Positions 41,593 through 50,240 of a stretch of DNA of 64,000 nt are shown piece after piece. The notes beneath the pieces are model-generated. The model did no database searches. It saw nothing but the letters and a program-made list of their open reading frames with translations, and was not told the origin of the DNA. The DNA is from Lacrimispora saccharolytica (GTDB taxonomy: Bacteria; Bacillota; Clostridia; Lachnospirales; Lachnospiraceae). Both the position numbers and the translations under genes were made by a program. The stretch covers positions 48,345-112,344 of the forward strand of contig JACJJN010000008.1 in assembly GCA_016899975.1 (NCBI GenBank), read 5' to 3'. How positions within the stretch are numbered: the stretch's first letter is position 1; each line of letters opens with the position of its first letter.

Positions 41593-43254
41593 ATGATGAA
41601 TCCAAAGAAGTATCAGAGACAGTATTACATGCCGCCGGTTCCGTGTATGGACTGGGCATCCAAAGAGTATGTGGAAAAAGCGCCGGTCTGGTGCAGCGTG
41701 GATCTGCGTGATGGAAATCAGGCGCTTGTGATTCCGATGAGCCTGGAGCAGAAGATTGAATTTTTCAAAATGCTGGTAGAAATCGGATTCAAGGAGATTG
41801 AAGTTGGTTTCCCGGCGGCTTCTGAGACGGAGTACGAATTCCTGCGTACATTGATCGAGAAAGACCTGATTCCGGATGATGTGACGGTCCAGGTTCTGAC
41901 CCAGGCAAGAGAGCATATCATCCGCAAAACCTTCGATGCACTGCGCGGATGCAAAAATGCCATCGTTCACGTTTACAATTCTACCTCCTATGCACAGCGT
42001 CAGCAGGTATTTAAAAAATCCAAGGAGGATATCCTGAAGATTGCGGTGGAGGGTGCAAAACTTCTGAAAGAGCTGACAGAGGAAGCCGGAGAGAATTACC
42101 GGTTTGAGTACAGTCCGGAAAGTTTTACCGGAACAGAGCCGGAATATGCACTGGAAGTATGCAACGCTGTCCTGGACGTATGGCAGCCGACGGCAGACCG
42201 CAAAGCGATCATCAACCTTCCGAGCACCGTACAGCTGTCCATGCCTCACGTTTATGCAAGCCAGGTGGAATACATGAGCAAAAACCTGAAATACCGTGAA
42301 AACGTTGTGCTTTCCCTGCATCCGCACAATGACAGGGGAAGCGGTGTCTCGGATGCGGAGATGGGAATCCTGGCAGGTGCGGACCGTATCGAGGGAACCC
42401 TCTTCGGAAACGGCGAACGTACCGGAAATGTGGATGTGGTGACCCTGGGCATGAACATGTATATGCAAGGTGTGGATCCGGAACTTGATTTTTCCAATAT
42501 GCCGGCAATCTGTGAAAAGTACGAAGAATATACCGGAATGAAAATTGATGCGAGAAGCCCTTACTGCGGCGCTCTGGTGTTTGCGGCATTTTCCGGTTCC
42601 CACCAGGATGCGATCGCAAAAGGTATGCATTGGATCGACGAGAAACATCCGGATACCTGGACCGTTCCGTATCTTCCAATCGACCCGACGGATATTGGAA
42701 GAAACTATGACGCGGACGTGATCCGTATCAACAGCCAGTCCGGTAAGGGCGGTGTCGGATATATTCTGGAGACGAAATATGGACTGAACCTTCCGGCAAA
42801 GATGCGCGAGGCGATGAGCTACACAGCAAAGGCAGTGTCCGATCACCTTCACAAGGAACTGGTTCCGGAAGAAATCTTCCAGCTGTTCAAGGATACCTTC
42901 GAAAATGTGACAACACCGTACAATATCAACGGCGTACATTTCAAACAGCTTCCGGAAGGCAACATTTCCACACAGGTGACTTCCAATTATGAGGGCGGCG
43001 AGTACATAACGACGGAAGCGGAAGGAAACGGCCGTCTGAACGCAGTGAGCAATGCGCTGAAGAAGGCATACCATCTGGAATATGATCTGATTTCCTATAC
43101 AGAGCACGCGCTGGAGCAGAGTTCCAGTTCCAAGGCAATCGCTTATGTCGGAGTCAGAAAACCGGACGGTTCTCTGTCCTGGGGCGCAGGTGTTGATCCG
43201 GATATTATCCGGGCAAGTATCGATGCTCTTGTGACTGCGATCAACAATATGTAA
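41593..43254 (+). CDS. leuA: 2-isopropylmalate synthase
   Basis: LeuA makes 2-isopropylmalate from acetyl-CoA and 2-ketoisovalerate, the first committed step of leucine synthesis. The 553-residue protein is the long (LeuA2) type. The catalytic TIM barrel has WCSVDLRDGNQAL (about residues 33-45) with the metal-binding Asp, FKEIEVGFPAASETEYEF, and LSLHPHNDRGSG plus EGTLFGNGERTGNVD (about 264-278) with His and Asn metal ligands. The C-terminal regulatory domain for leucine inhibition occupies the last about 120 residues. AGGAGG is 8 bp ahead of the ATG. It is controlled by the upstream T-box. Confidence 0.96.
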   Translation: MMNPKKYQRQYYMPPVPCMDWASKEYVEKAPVWCSVDLRDGNQALVIPMSLEQKIEFFKMLVEIGFKEIEVGFPAASETEYEFLRTLIEKDLIPDDVTVQVLTQAREHIIRKTFDALRGCKNAIVHVYNSTSYAQRQQVFKKSKEDILKIAVEGAKLLKELTEEAGENYRFEYSPESFTGTEPEYALEVCNAVLDVWQPTADRKAIINLPSTVQLSMPHVYASQVEYMSKNLKYRENVVLSLHPHNDRGSGVSDAEMGILAGADRIEGTLFGNGERTGNVDVVTLGMNMYMQGVDPELDFSNMPAICEKYEEYTGMKIDARSPYCGALVFAAFSGSHQDAIAKGMHWIDEKHPDTWTVPYLPIDPTDIGRNYDADVIRINSQSGKGGVGYILETKYGLNLPAKMREAMSYTAKAVSDHLHKELVPEEIFQLFKDTFENVTTPYNINGVHFKQLPEGNISTQVTSNYEGGEYITTEAEGNGRLNAVSNALKKAYHLEYDLISYTEHALEQSSSSKAIAYVGVRKPDGSLSWGAGVDPDIIRASIDALVTAINNM

Positions 43255-43260
43255 TAGAGA

Positions 43261-43307
43261 AAGGGAGCGCGAAGAACTTTTATTTGAAAGTGTTCGCGCT
43301 CTCTTTT
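43261..43307 (+). terminator. leuA terminator
   Basis: GAGCGCGAA..ACTTT pairs with AAAGT..TTCGCGCTC, followed by TCTTTTT. Confidence 0.85.
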
Positions 43308-43489
43308 TCCTGTCCTGTGAGAGTTTCGCGCGTTTCCGAAAAGATTAAACAGATCATGAAATTCTGAAAAAAATTTTCTGTCAGATTTTCCTCTTTGATT
43401 TAGCAGTTGTTTTTTTTGAAGTGATTCAGTATAATGAGATTAATGTTGCCGGAGACGGCAGCCAAAATGAAAGAAGGAGACGAGATAGT

Positions 43490-44977
43490 ATGGAAATCTT
43501 ATACAAAAGCACCCGCGGTGGAGAGAACGGTGTGACTGCGTCACAGGCGATCCTGAAAGGTCTGGCACAGGACGGAGGGCTGTTTGTGCCTGACCGGATT
43601 CCAGCCCTGGATATTCCGATGGAAACTCTGGCGCAAATGAGCTATCAGGAAGTGGCGTATGAAGTTATGAGCCGTTTCTTTACAGACTTTACAGAGGAAG
43701 AACTGAAAGACTGTATCGCCAGAGCATATGATGAAAAGTTCGACACAGAAGAAATTGCTCCCCTGACAAAAGCGGAAGGAATTTATTTTCTGGAACTGTT
43801 CCATGGCGCGACGATTGCGTTCAAGGATATGGCTCTTTCCATTCTGCCTCACCTTCTGACGACGGCTGCCAGAAAGAACAATGCAAAAAATGAGATTGTA
43901 ATCCTCACTGCGACCTCCGGAGATACCGGAAAAGCCGCGATGGCAGGATTTGCCGATGTTCCGGGAACCAGGATCATCGTCTTTTACCCGAAGGACGGAG
44001 TCAGCCCGGTTCAGGAGAAACAGATGGTGACGCAGAAAGGGGAAAATACCCATGTTGTGGCGATACACGGAAACTTTGACGATGCGCAGACGGGAGTCAA
44101 GAACATCTTTAATGACAAGGCGTTTGCCGGAGAACTGGCTGCGTCCGGTTTTCAGTTCAGCTCCGCCAATTCCATCAATATCGGAAGATTGATCCCGCAG
44201 GTGGTTTACTATGTCTATGCCTATGCTTCCCTGGTGAAAAACGGAGAGATCAAAGATGGAGAAAAAGTCAATGTGACGGTTCCTACCGGAAACTTTGGAA
44301 ATATTCTCGCGGCATTTTACGCAAAACAGATGGGACTTTCGATCGGAAAGCTGATCTGTGCTTCCAACGAGAATAAGGTCCTGGTAGATTTCTTCCGGAC
44401 AGGGGTCTATGACAGAAACCGGGAATTTATCCTGACCTCTTCCCCGTCCATGGATATCCTGATCTCCAGTAATCTTGAGCGTTTGCTCTACTGGATTGCC
44501 GGACAGTCTCCGGAAAAGACGCGCGCATGTATGGAACAGCTTCAGAAAAGCGGAACCTATGAGATCGATGAAGCGATGAAGGAGCAGCTGAAAGATTTCT
44601 ACGGCGATTATGCCGATGAGGCAGAGACTGCGGAAACGATCGCTTCCCTGTATCAGGATACCGGTTATGTCATCGATACTCACACAGCGGTTGCGGCTTC
44701 TGTGTACAATAAGTATCGGAAAGAAAGCGGTGATACGACACCGGTCATTCTGGCATCCACCGCAAGTCCTTATAAATTTACCCGCAGTGTTCTGCATGCG
44801 ATAGATTCTGCCTATGACAGCCTCGGAGATTTTGAGCAGATGGATGTCCTCTCTCAGATTTCCAACACGGAGATTCCAAGGGCGATCGAGGAAATCCGCA
44901 CGGCTCCGGTACGCCATCAGACGGTCTGCGAAGCGGATGAAATGCCGGAAATCGTGAAAAAAATTCTTGGAATCTGA
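43490..44977 (+). CDS. thrC: Threonine synthase
   Basis: ThrC converts O-phosphohomoserine to threonine using PLP. The 495 residues match the long bacterial type. N-terminal YKSTRGGENGVTASQAILKGLAQDGGLFVP, the PLP-lysine motif FHGATIAFKDMAL (Lys near residue 112), TATSGDTGKAAMAGF (about 144-158) and TVPTGNFGNILAAFYAKQMG (about 265-284) are all visible. ATG 43490 lies 8 bp after AAGGAG; the frame is open upstream to 43421 but without a ribosome site. A TATAAT at 43431 could be its promoter. It is a single-gene unit. Confidence 0.95.
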   Translation: MEILYKSTRGGENGVTASQAILKGLAQDGGLFVPDRIPALDIPMETLAQMSYQEVAYEVMSRFFTDFTEEELKDCIARAYDEKFDTEEIAPLTKAEGIYFLELFHGATIAFKDMALSILPHLLTTAARKNNAKNEIVILTATSGDTGKAAMAGFADVPGTRIIVFYPKDGVSPVQEKQMVTQKGENTHVVAIHGNFDDAQTGVKNIFNDKAFAGELAASGFQFSSANSINIGRLIPQVVYYVYAYASLVKNGEIKDGEKVNVTVPTGNFGNILAAFYAKQMGLSIGKLICASNENKVLVDFFRTGVYDRNREFILTSSPSMDILISSNLERLLYWIAGQSPEKTRACMEQLQKSGTYEIDEAMKEQLKDFYGDYADEAETAETIASLYQDTGYVIDTHTAVAASVYNKYRKESGDTTPVILASTASPYKFTRSVLHAIDSAYDSLGDFEQMDVLSQISNTEIPRAIEEIRTAPVRHQTVCEADEMPEIVKKILGI

Positions 44978-44982
44978 TGATT

Positions 44983-45073
44983 TGACACATATAAGGGACT
45001 GTGTTATTCTTTATGAGAAACTTTTTGACCGTTCAGTCCGAAAATTCGCCGGAAGGCGGAGGACTGGGCGGTT
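44983..45073 (+). promoter_or_regulatory. Promoter and leader hairpin of the wall-hydrolase gene
   Basis: TTGACA (44983-44988), 17 bp, TATTCT (45006-45011). Downstream ACCGTTCAGTCC (45029-45040) pairs with GGACTGGGCGGT (45062-45073) with two G-U pairs. It lacks a proper T-tract, so it is a leader stem rather than a clear terminator. Confidence 0.6.
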
Positions 45074-45122
45074 ATAGCTTTTGACTGAAATTATATGCAG
45101 ACTTAAGGGAGTAGAGTACATA

Positions 45123-47441
45123 ATGAAAAGAAAAATCGTAAGTGCCCTGATCGCTGCTGCCATTACCGTTTCCATGGGAGCTTCCGCTATCGCCGCTGCA
45201 TCGGCATCGGAAAGTCCTCAGCCGGCAGTGACAGAGTCAGCGCCGACGGGGACACCGGAAGCAGCGCAGCCGGCAGCGACCCCGGAACCGACGGGGGCAG
45301 CACAGCCGACAGCAGCTCCGGAACCGACGGAGGCGGCACAGCCGACAGTGACCCCTGAGCCATCGGAAGCAGCGCAGCCGACAGCGACCCCGGAACCGAC
45401 GGATGCGGCACAGCCGACACCGACCCCTGAGCCAACGGAAGCGGCGCAGCCGACAGTGACTCCGGAACCGACGGAGGCAGAGCAGCCGACAGCAACTCCG
45501 GAATCGACGGGGCCGGCAGAGACACCGGAAGCAGAGCAGACAATAGATCCTGCCCAGATTCCGCAGGTAATGACCCTGTATCAGCAGTGGCAGCAGGAAA
45601 ACGGCGTCTGGTATTATTACGATGCCAATGGCAACCGTGTGACCGGATGGTTGGAAGAAGGCGGACATCTCTATTATCTGAATCCGGACGGCTCCATGGC
45701 GACAGGTTGGAAGCAGATCGACGGAAAGTGGTATTATTTCCGTAGCTGGGGAGCTGCTTTCCGCAACGAGATCTTCACAGATCCGGCAGATGGGAATATC
45801 TATTACGGTCTGGCCGACGGTTCCATGGCGAAGAATGTCTGGATAAAATCAGACGGAAAAGACTATTATTTCCGCGGCTGGGGAGCTGCCTTCCGCAATG
45901 AGAAGTTTACGGATCCGGCGGATGGAAATATTTATTACGGACTGGCCGACGGTTCCATTGCCAAGAACGCATGGATTCAGATTGATGGGAAATATTACTA
46001 TTTTCGCGGCTGGGGAGCCGCCTTCCGCAACGAGAAGTTTACAGATCCGGCGGATGGAAATATCTATTACGGTCTGGCCGACGGTTCCATGGCGAAGAAT
46101 GCCTGGATCAAGATCAATGGAAAAGACTATTATTTTCGCGGCTGGGGAGCTGCCTTCCGCAATGAAAAGTTCACAGATCCGGCAGATGGAAATATTTATT
46201 ACGGCACTGAGGATGGTTCCATCGTAAAAAGTGAATGGGTGATGATTAACGGAAAGTGGTATTATTTCCGTGGTTGGGGAGCCGGTTTCCGCAATGAGAA
46301 ATTTACGGATCCGGCAGACGGAAATGTCTATTACGGTCTGGAAGACGGTTCCATGGCGAAGAACGTCTGGATCAAAATCAATGGAAAGTGGTATTATTTC
46401 CGCGGCTGGGGAGCCGCTTTCCGCAATGAGATTTTTCGGGATCCGGCAGACGGGAATATTTATTACGGCCTGGAAGACGGTTCCATGGCAACCAATGTAT
46501 GGATCGAGAAAGGCGGGAAGCGATATTATTTCCGTGGCTGGGGAGCCGCTTTCCACAATGAAAAATTCACCGATCCATCCGATGGGAATATTTATTACGG
46601 AACATCCGACGGTTCTGTGCTCACCGGACAGTGGTTCCAGATCGGCAGTGACTGGTACAGCTTTGACGGGCAGGGAAGGGCTTACCGCAATCAGTGGTTT
46701 GATACGTCCAAAAAGCCTTCCAGCCAGGAACCTGCCATTGGTTTCTATTATGCGGGAAGCAACGGAGCCATGCTGACGGATACCTATTATAAGACACAGA
46801 AAGACGGCAGCGATTACTATTACAGCTTTTCCGGCACCGGAGCCTGCAACTACGCGAGTCCGAGGTATGTGCGGGCAAAAGATTCAGTCAATGGCATTTA
46901 CTATGTCATGGAGCATCAGTATTTTACCGATCCGCAGGTCAGCGACCGGGATCTGATGGCGGCAATCTGCGAGGCGGAAGCGGGAAATCAGAGAACAACG
47001 GGAATGACCGCTGTGGCGATGGTAATCCGCAACCGTATGGATGAATACGGCTATTCTCTGAAAACTGCGATTTACAGACAACAGCAGTTTGAGCCGGCCC
47101 GGAACGGTTCTCTGACCAGATACCTGGAAGGGATCAGCAGCGGCAGCACGAGCATTCTGCAGGAACTGAACAGTACAGGCGCTTATACGGCGGTGGATGA
47201 ATCCGACCGGATCATGACGGCATATAAGACCAATGGTACCAATCGAGTGGTTCCGAATTTCGGGGATACAAGAGCAGATTTTGATTATCTGTATTTTATG
47301 ACACCTGCAGCTTTTGAACAGTTAAATCTGGATCCGGTAAAATGCCAGTCCTATGTATACACCTATGAATGGACGACTTCCACCGGTCAGAAACGCTCCA
47401 GTTCTCATATTTTCTTTGTGGACTGGGTGAGAAAATCATAA
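45123..47441 (+). CDS. Exported wall-binding repeat protein with C-terminal SleB-type cell-wall hydrolase domain
   Basis: A 772-residue secreted protein. A signal peptide (about 1-27) is followed by a Pro/Thr/Glu linker made of 12-residue TPEPTEAAQPTA-like units (about 42-130). Then come choline-binding-type wall repeats: two short ones and seven near-identical 44-residue units (about 203-510) with the core WYYFRGWGAAFRNE and DGNIYYGLADGSMAKN. The C-terminus (about 605-772) is a Hydrolase_2/SleB-like domain: AAICEAEAGNQRTTGMTAVAMVIRNRMDEYG with the catalytic Glu and YRQQQFEP. It probably binds teichoic acid or glycan in the wall and cuts peptidoglycan. ATG 45123 starts the signal peptide. A terminator follows. 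Confidence 0.85.
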   Translation: MKRKIVSALIAAAITVSMGASAIAAASASESPQPAVTESAPTGTPEAAQPAATPEPTGAAQPTAAPEPTEAAQPTVTPEPSEAAQPTATPEPTDAAQPTPTPEPTEAAQPTVTPEPTEAEQPTATPESTGPAETPEAEQTIDPAQIPQVMTLYQQWQQENGVWYYYDANGNRVTGWLEEGGHLYYLNPDGSMATGWKQIDGKWYYFRSWGAAFRNEIFTDPADGNIYYGLADGSMAKNVWIKSDGKDYYFRGWGAAFRNEKFTDPADGNIYYGLADGSIAKNAWIQIDGKYYYFRGWGAAFRNEKFTDPADGNIYYGLADGSMAKNAWIKINGKDYYFRGWGAAFRNEKFTDPADGNIYYGTEDGSIVKSEWVMINGKWYYFRGWGAGFRNEKFTDPADGNVYYGLEDGSMAKNVWIKINGKWYYFRGWGAAFRNEIFRDPADGNIYYGLEDGSMATNVWIEKGGKRYYFRGWGAAFHNEKFTDPSDGNIYYGTSDGSVLTGQWFQIGSDWYSFDGQGRAYRNQWFDTSKKPSSQEPAIGFYYAGSNGAMLTDTYYKTQKDGSDYYYSFSGTGACNYASPRYVRAKDSVNGIYYVMEHQYFTDPQVSDRDLMAAICEAEAGNQRTTGMTAVAMVIRNRMDEYGYSLKTAIYRQQQFEPARNGSLTRYLEGISSGSTSILQELNSTGAYTAVDESDRIMTAYKTNGTNRVVPNFGDTRADFDYLYFMTPAAFEQLNLDPVKCQSYVYTYEWTTSTGQKRSSSHIFFVDWVRKS
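45246..45512 (+). repeat. 36-bp coding tandem repeats (Pro/Thr linker)
   Basis: About seven diverged copies of a 36-bp unit coding TPEPTEAAQPTA-like peptides form a flexible linker in the wall hydrolase. They are in frame and inside the gene. Confidence 0.85.
45729..46652 (+). repeat. 132-bp coding tandem repeats (wall-binding modules)
   Basis: Seven 132-bp units code 44-residue modules with the YYFRGWGAAFRNE core. Synonymous differences are few, so recombination or recent amplification is likely. Confidence 0.88.
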
Positions 47442-47447
47442 ATAATG

Positions 47448-47483
47448 AAGGGTGTCTCAAATTACTGAGGCACCCTTATTTTT
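47448..47483 (+). terminator. Terminator between the wall hydrolase and cobT
   Basis: AAGGGTGTCTCA (47448-47459) pairs with TGAGGCACCCTT (47466-47477), followed by ATTTTT. The cobT ribosome site lies immediately after. Confidence 0.85.
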
Positions 47484-47499
47484 ACGGGAGGATGGAACA

Positions 47500-48549
47500 A
47501 TGACCTTAGAACAGACGATTGCGGCGATCGAGCCGCTGGATGAAAAAGCGATGGAACAGGCATGGCAGCATTGGGACAGTATCGCAAAACCTCTTCGCAG
47601 TCTTGGAAAACTGGAGGAGACCATCGTGCAGATTGCCGGGATCACCGGAAACCCCAGAGTTTCTCTGGACCGGAAAGCTCTGATGATCTTTTGTGCGGAC
47701 AACGGCGTTGTGGAAGAAGGGGTAACTCAGTGCGGACAGGAGGTAACGAAAGCCGTAGCGGAAAACTTCCTTCAGGTACGGGCAACGGCGGGCGTTCTCT
47801 GCCGCCACGCGGGAGCGGATATTTTCCCTTACGACATCGGAGTGGCGCAGGATACCTGTATCCCCAGCTGTAAGATCGCATACGGGACCAAAAATATGGC
47901 GAAAGAACCTGCAATGTCCCGGGAAGAGGCGGTCCGCGCTCTGGAAGCGGGAATCCATGCCGCGGAGGAAAAGATTAAGGATGGATATCAGATCCTTGCT
48001 ACCGGAGAGATGGGCATCGGAAATACGACCAGCAGCAGCGCCATTGCGTCTGTGCTTCTTGGAAAAGATCCGGAAACGGTAACCGGACGGGGCGCGGGGC
48101 TTTCCAGCGCAGGACTGCAGAAAAAAATCCAGGTGATCCGTCAGGCGATCGACCTTCATCATCCGGATCCGTCAGACCCTGTGGATGTGCTGTCCAAGGT
48201 CGGAGGTTTTGACATCGCCGGAATGGCAGGTGTATTTCTGGCGGGAGCCGCTCACCATGTACCGGTTGTGATCGATGGATTTATCTCGGCGGTCGCTGCC
48301 CTGATCGCTGTGCGCCTTGCGCCGCTCGCCTCCGGTTATATCCTGGCGTCCCATGTTTCCAAAGAGCCGGCTGCCGGAATGCTGCTGAAAGAACTGGACA
48401 AAGAAGCGCTTCTGCACTGTGAGATGTGCCTGGGAGAAGGAACCGGCGCGGTGATGCTTTTCCCGGTTCTGGATATGGCGCTGGCGGTTTACCGTGAGAT
48501 GGCGACGTTTGAGAGTACGCACATCGAGGCGTATGTCCCGCTGAGTTAA
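47500..48549 (+). CDS. cobT: Nicotinate-nucleotide:dimethylbenzimidazole phosphoribosyltransferase
   Basis: CobT activates the lower-ligand base to alpha-ribazole phosphate for cobalamin. The 349-residue protein has the standard length. Motifs: WDSIAKPLRSLGKLE (about residues 24-38), MIFCADNGVVEEGVTQCGQEVT (about 66-87), GEMGIGNTTSSSAI (about 170-183), GGFDIAGMAGVFLAGA (about 231-246) and the C-terminal EGTGAVMLFP with catalytic Glu. ATG 47500 was chosen because GGGAGGATGG precedes it and because the frame upstream belongs to the terminator hairpin. It heads a cob operon; no promoter or riboswitch fits in the gap, so it may depend on read-through or an internal promoter. Confidence 0.95.
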   Translation: MTLEQTIAAIEPLDEKAMEQAWQHWDSIAKPLRSLGKLEETIVQIAGITGNPRVSLDRKALMIFCADNGVVEEGVTQCGQEVTKAVAENFLQVRATAGVLCRHAGADIFPYDIGVAQDTCIPSCKIAYGTKNMAKEPAMSREEAVRALEAGIHAAEEKIKDGYQILATGEMGIGNTTSSSAIASVLLGKDPETVTGRGAGLSSAGLQKKIQVIRQAIDLHHPDPSDPVDVLSKVGGFDIAGMAGVFLAGAAHHVPVVIDGFISAVAALIAVRLAPLASGYILASHVSKEPAAGMLLKELDKEALLHCEMCLGEGTGAVMLFPVLDMALAVYREMATFESTHIEAYVPLS

Positions 48550-48574
48550 GAGACCGGAGAAAGGATACACGAAC

Positions 48575-49090
48575 ATGATGCATTTGATTACAGGCGGAAG
48601 CGGGAGCGGGAAGTCGGCATATGCGGAGGAACAGATCCTGGCGATGCAGGGGGACTGCAGGATCTATATCGCCACGATGGATCCCTATGATGAGGAGAGC
48701 CATCGCAGGATCCAGCGCCACCGCAGGATGCGGGCGGAAAAAAACTTTACGACCATAGAATGTTACCGTGATCTGGAGACGGTGGAACTTCCGGAAGGCG
48801 CGGATGTCCTTCTGGAATGTATGTCCAACCTGACGGCGAACGAAATGTTCCGGCAGGATCCGCCGGAAGGAGATGTGGCGGACAGGATCATCCAGGGTGT
48901 GGAGCGGCTGCGGAGACAGGCGCGGAATCTGGTGATCGTTTCCAATGAGATTTTCTCTGACGGCTGTGAATACGCCAGTGAGACCAGAGAATACCAGCGG
49001 GTGCTGGGAACGGTGAACTGCCGTCTGGCGAAAATGGCGGAACAGGTGACGGAGGTTGTGTACGGAATTCCGCTGGAGGTAAAGAGATAA
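48575..49090 (+). CDS. cobU: Adenosylcobinamide kinase / adenosylcobinamide-phosphate guanylyltransferase
   Basis: CobU phosphorylates adenosylcobinamide and forms the GDP-activated intermediate for CobS. The 171-residue protein has the P-loop TGGSGSGKSAYAE (about residues 6-18), IATMDPYDEESHRRIQRHRRMR with the guanylylated His region (about 33-55), a switch LLECMSN, and the C-terminal VSNEIFSDGCEYASETREYQRVLGTVNCRLAK with PLEVK. The start ATG is doubled (48575/48578). The stop overlaps cobS by 1 bp. A second, P-loop-poor CobU-like gene lies two genes on. Confidence 0.93.
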   Translation: MMHLITGGSGSGKSAYAEEQILAMQGDCRIYIATMDPYDEESHRRIQRHRRMRAEKNFTTIECYRDLETVELPEGADVLLECMSNLTANEMFRQDPPEGDVADRIIQGVERLRRQARNLVIVSNEIFSDGCEYASETREYQRVLGTVNCRLAKMAEQVTEVVYGIPLEVKR

Positions 49091-49863
49091 TGAAAATGCT
49101 GTGGAATAACTTTAAGGTTGCATTTGCCATGTACTCAAAAATTCCGATGCCTGCTGCCGACTGGGACAAAGAAAGTATGAAATACGCCATGTGCTTTTTT
49201 CCATGGATCGGTCTGGTGATCGGGCTGCTGGAATTTGTCTGCTGGAAGGCATTGGAATTTTTGTCTGCGGGAGAATTGTTCCAGGCTGCGGTGATGGTGC
49301 TGATTCCGGTGGTGATCACCGGAGGGATTCATCTGGATGGATTCCTGGATACGATGGACGCCCTCAGTTCCTGGAGAGAGAAGGAACGGCGTCTGGAAAT
49401 CCTCAAGGATCCCCATGCGGGAGCATTTGCGATTATCATGGGTGGTTTCTGGTTTGTGGCATGTCTGGGAGCCGCCGGGGAAATCTCAGCACGGGTGCTT
49501 CCGGCATTCTGCTGTCTGTTCTGGATCTCCCGGTGTTTCAGTGCGCTGTCCGTCCTTTGGTTTCCCAATGCGAACCCCAAGGGAACGGCTGCGGCTTTCG
49601 GAAAACAGGCGCAGCGGCGGACGGTGACGGCAGTGATGATCATCTATCTGGCGGCGGCATGCCTGTTTCTTATTCTGCTGGATCCGGTTTTCGTGACGGC
49701 GGCTGTTGTGGAAGCGCTGGTATGGATGTATTACCGGCGGATGAGCGAAAAATATTTTGGAGGGATCACCGGCGATCTGGCAGGCTGGTTTGTGTCGGTG
49801 GGTGAGGCGGCCGGAATGATCTGGCTGGCATTGTGCGGCCTGGGAATGGAGAAATTTTTATGA
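49090..49863 (+). CDS. cobS: Adenosylcobinamide-GDP ribazoletransferase (cobalamin synthase)
   Basis: CobS is the integral membrane enzyme joining GDP-cobinamide and alpha-ribazole(-phosphate) in the last step of cobalamin synthesis. The 257-residue protein has about six to seven spans and the family signatures FAMYSKIPMPAADW (about residues 11-24), the acidic metal-binding segment GGIHLDGFLDTMDALSSWREKERRLEILKDPHAGAFAI (about 78-115) and FGGITGDLAGWFVSVGEAAGM near the end. It overlaps the preceding and following genes, so the whole operon is translationally linked. Confidence 0.94.
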   Translation: MKMLWNNFKVAFAMYSKIPMPAADWDKESMKYAMCFFPWIGLVIGLLEFVCWKALEFLSAGELFQAAVMVLIPVVITGGIHLDGFLDTMDALSSWREKERRLEILKDPHAGAFAIIMGGFWFVACLGAAGEISARVLPAFCCLFWISRCFSALSVLWFPNANPKGTAAAFGKQAQRRTVTAVMIIYLAAACLFLILLDPVFVTAAVVEALVWMYYRRMSEKYFGGITGDLAGWFVSVGEAAGMIWLALCGLGMEKFL

Positions 49864-50240
49864 ATATGGTGATAGGAGGCGCATATCAGGGAAAACTGAA
49901 CTATGCGAAAGAGACGTTTCAGATTCCGGACGGATGGGTGGACGGAGCATTCTGTACGCTGGAAGATCTGGCGCAGTGCCGGGGAGTCTATGATTTTCAT
50001 CTGCTGATCCGGCGGCTGCTGGAGGAAGGACAGGAGGCGGACCGCCTGGTGCTGGAAGCAGCGGAAAAAAATCCGGAAATCTGTATTGTGACAAATGAAC
50101 TGGGATACGGTGTGGTCCCGGTGGATGCCTTCGACCGTCTGTGGAGAGAAAAAACAGGCAGGATCTGCACGGAGCTTGCAGGGAAGGCAGAGGAAGTACA
50201 CCGCGTAGTCTGCGGAATCGGGATGGTGATAAAAAAGTGA
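49860..50240 (+). CDS. Second CobU-like protein with degenerate P-loop
   Basis: A 126-residue protein with a CobU fold but shortened. The N-terminus, MVIGGAYQGKLNYAK, keeps the Gly-rich start but has GKL instead of GK(S/T), and the region that normally holds the guanylylated His is largely missing. The C-terminal part, ICIVTNELGYGVVPVDAFDRLWREKTGRICTELAGKAEEVHRVVCGIGMVIK (about residues 75-126), matches CobU well, including the conserved TNELGYGVVP. It overlaps cobS by 4 bp and the phosphatase gene by 4 bp. It may be a kinase-dead partner of CobU or have a modified activity; the sequence alone does not decide. Confidence 0.75.
   Translation: MNMVIGGAYQGKLNYAKETFQIPDGWVDGAFCTLEDLAQCRGVYDFHLLIRRLLEEGQEADRLVLEAAEKNPEICIVTNELGYGVVPVDAFDRLWREKTGRICTELAGKAEEVHRVVCGIGMVIKK

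Noticed and set aside
45246..46652. CRISPR-like regular repeats
   Set aside because: The repeats are in-frame coding units of one secreted protein without variable spacers; no cas genes are present.
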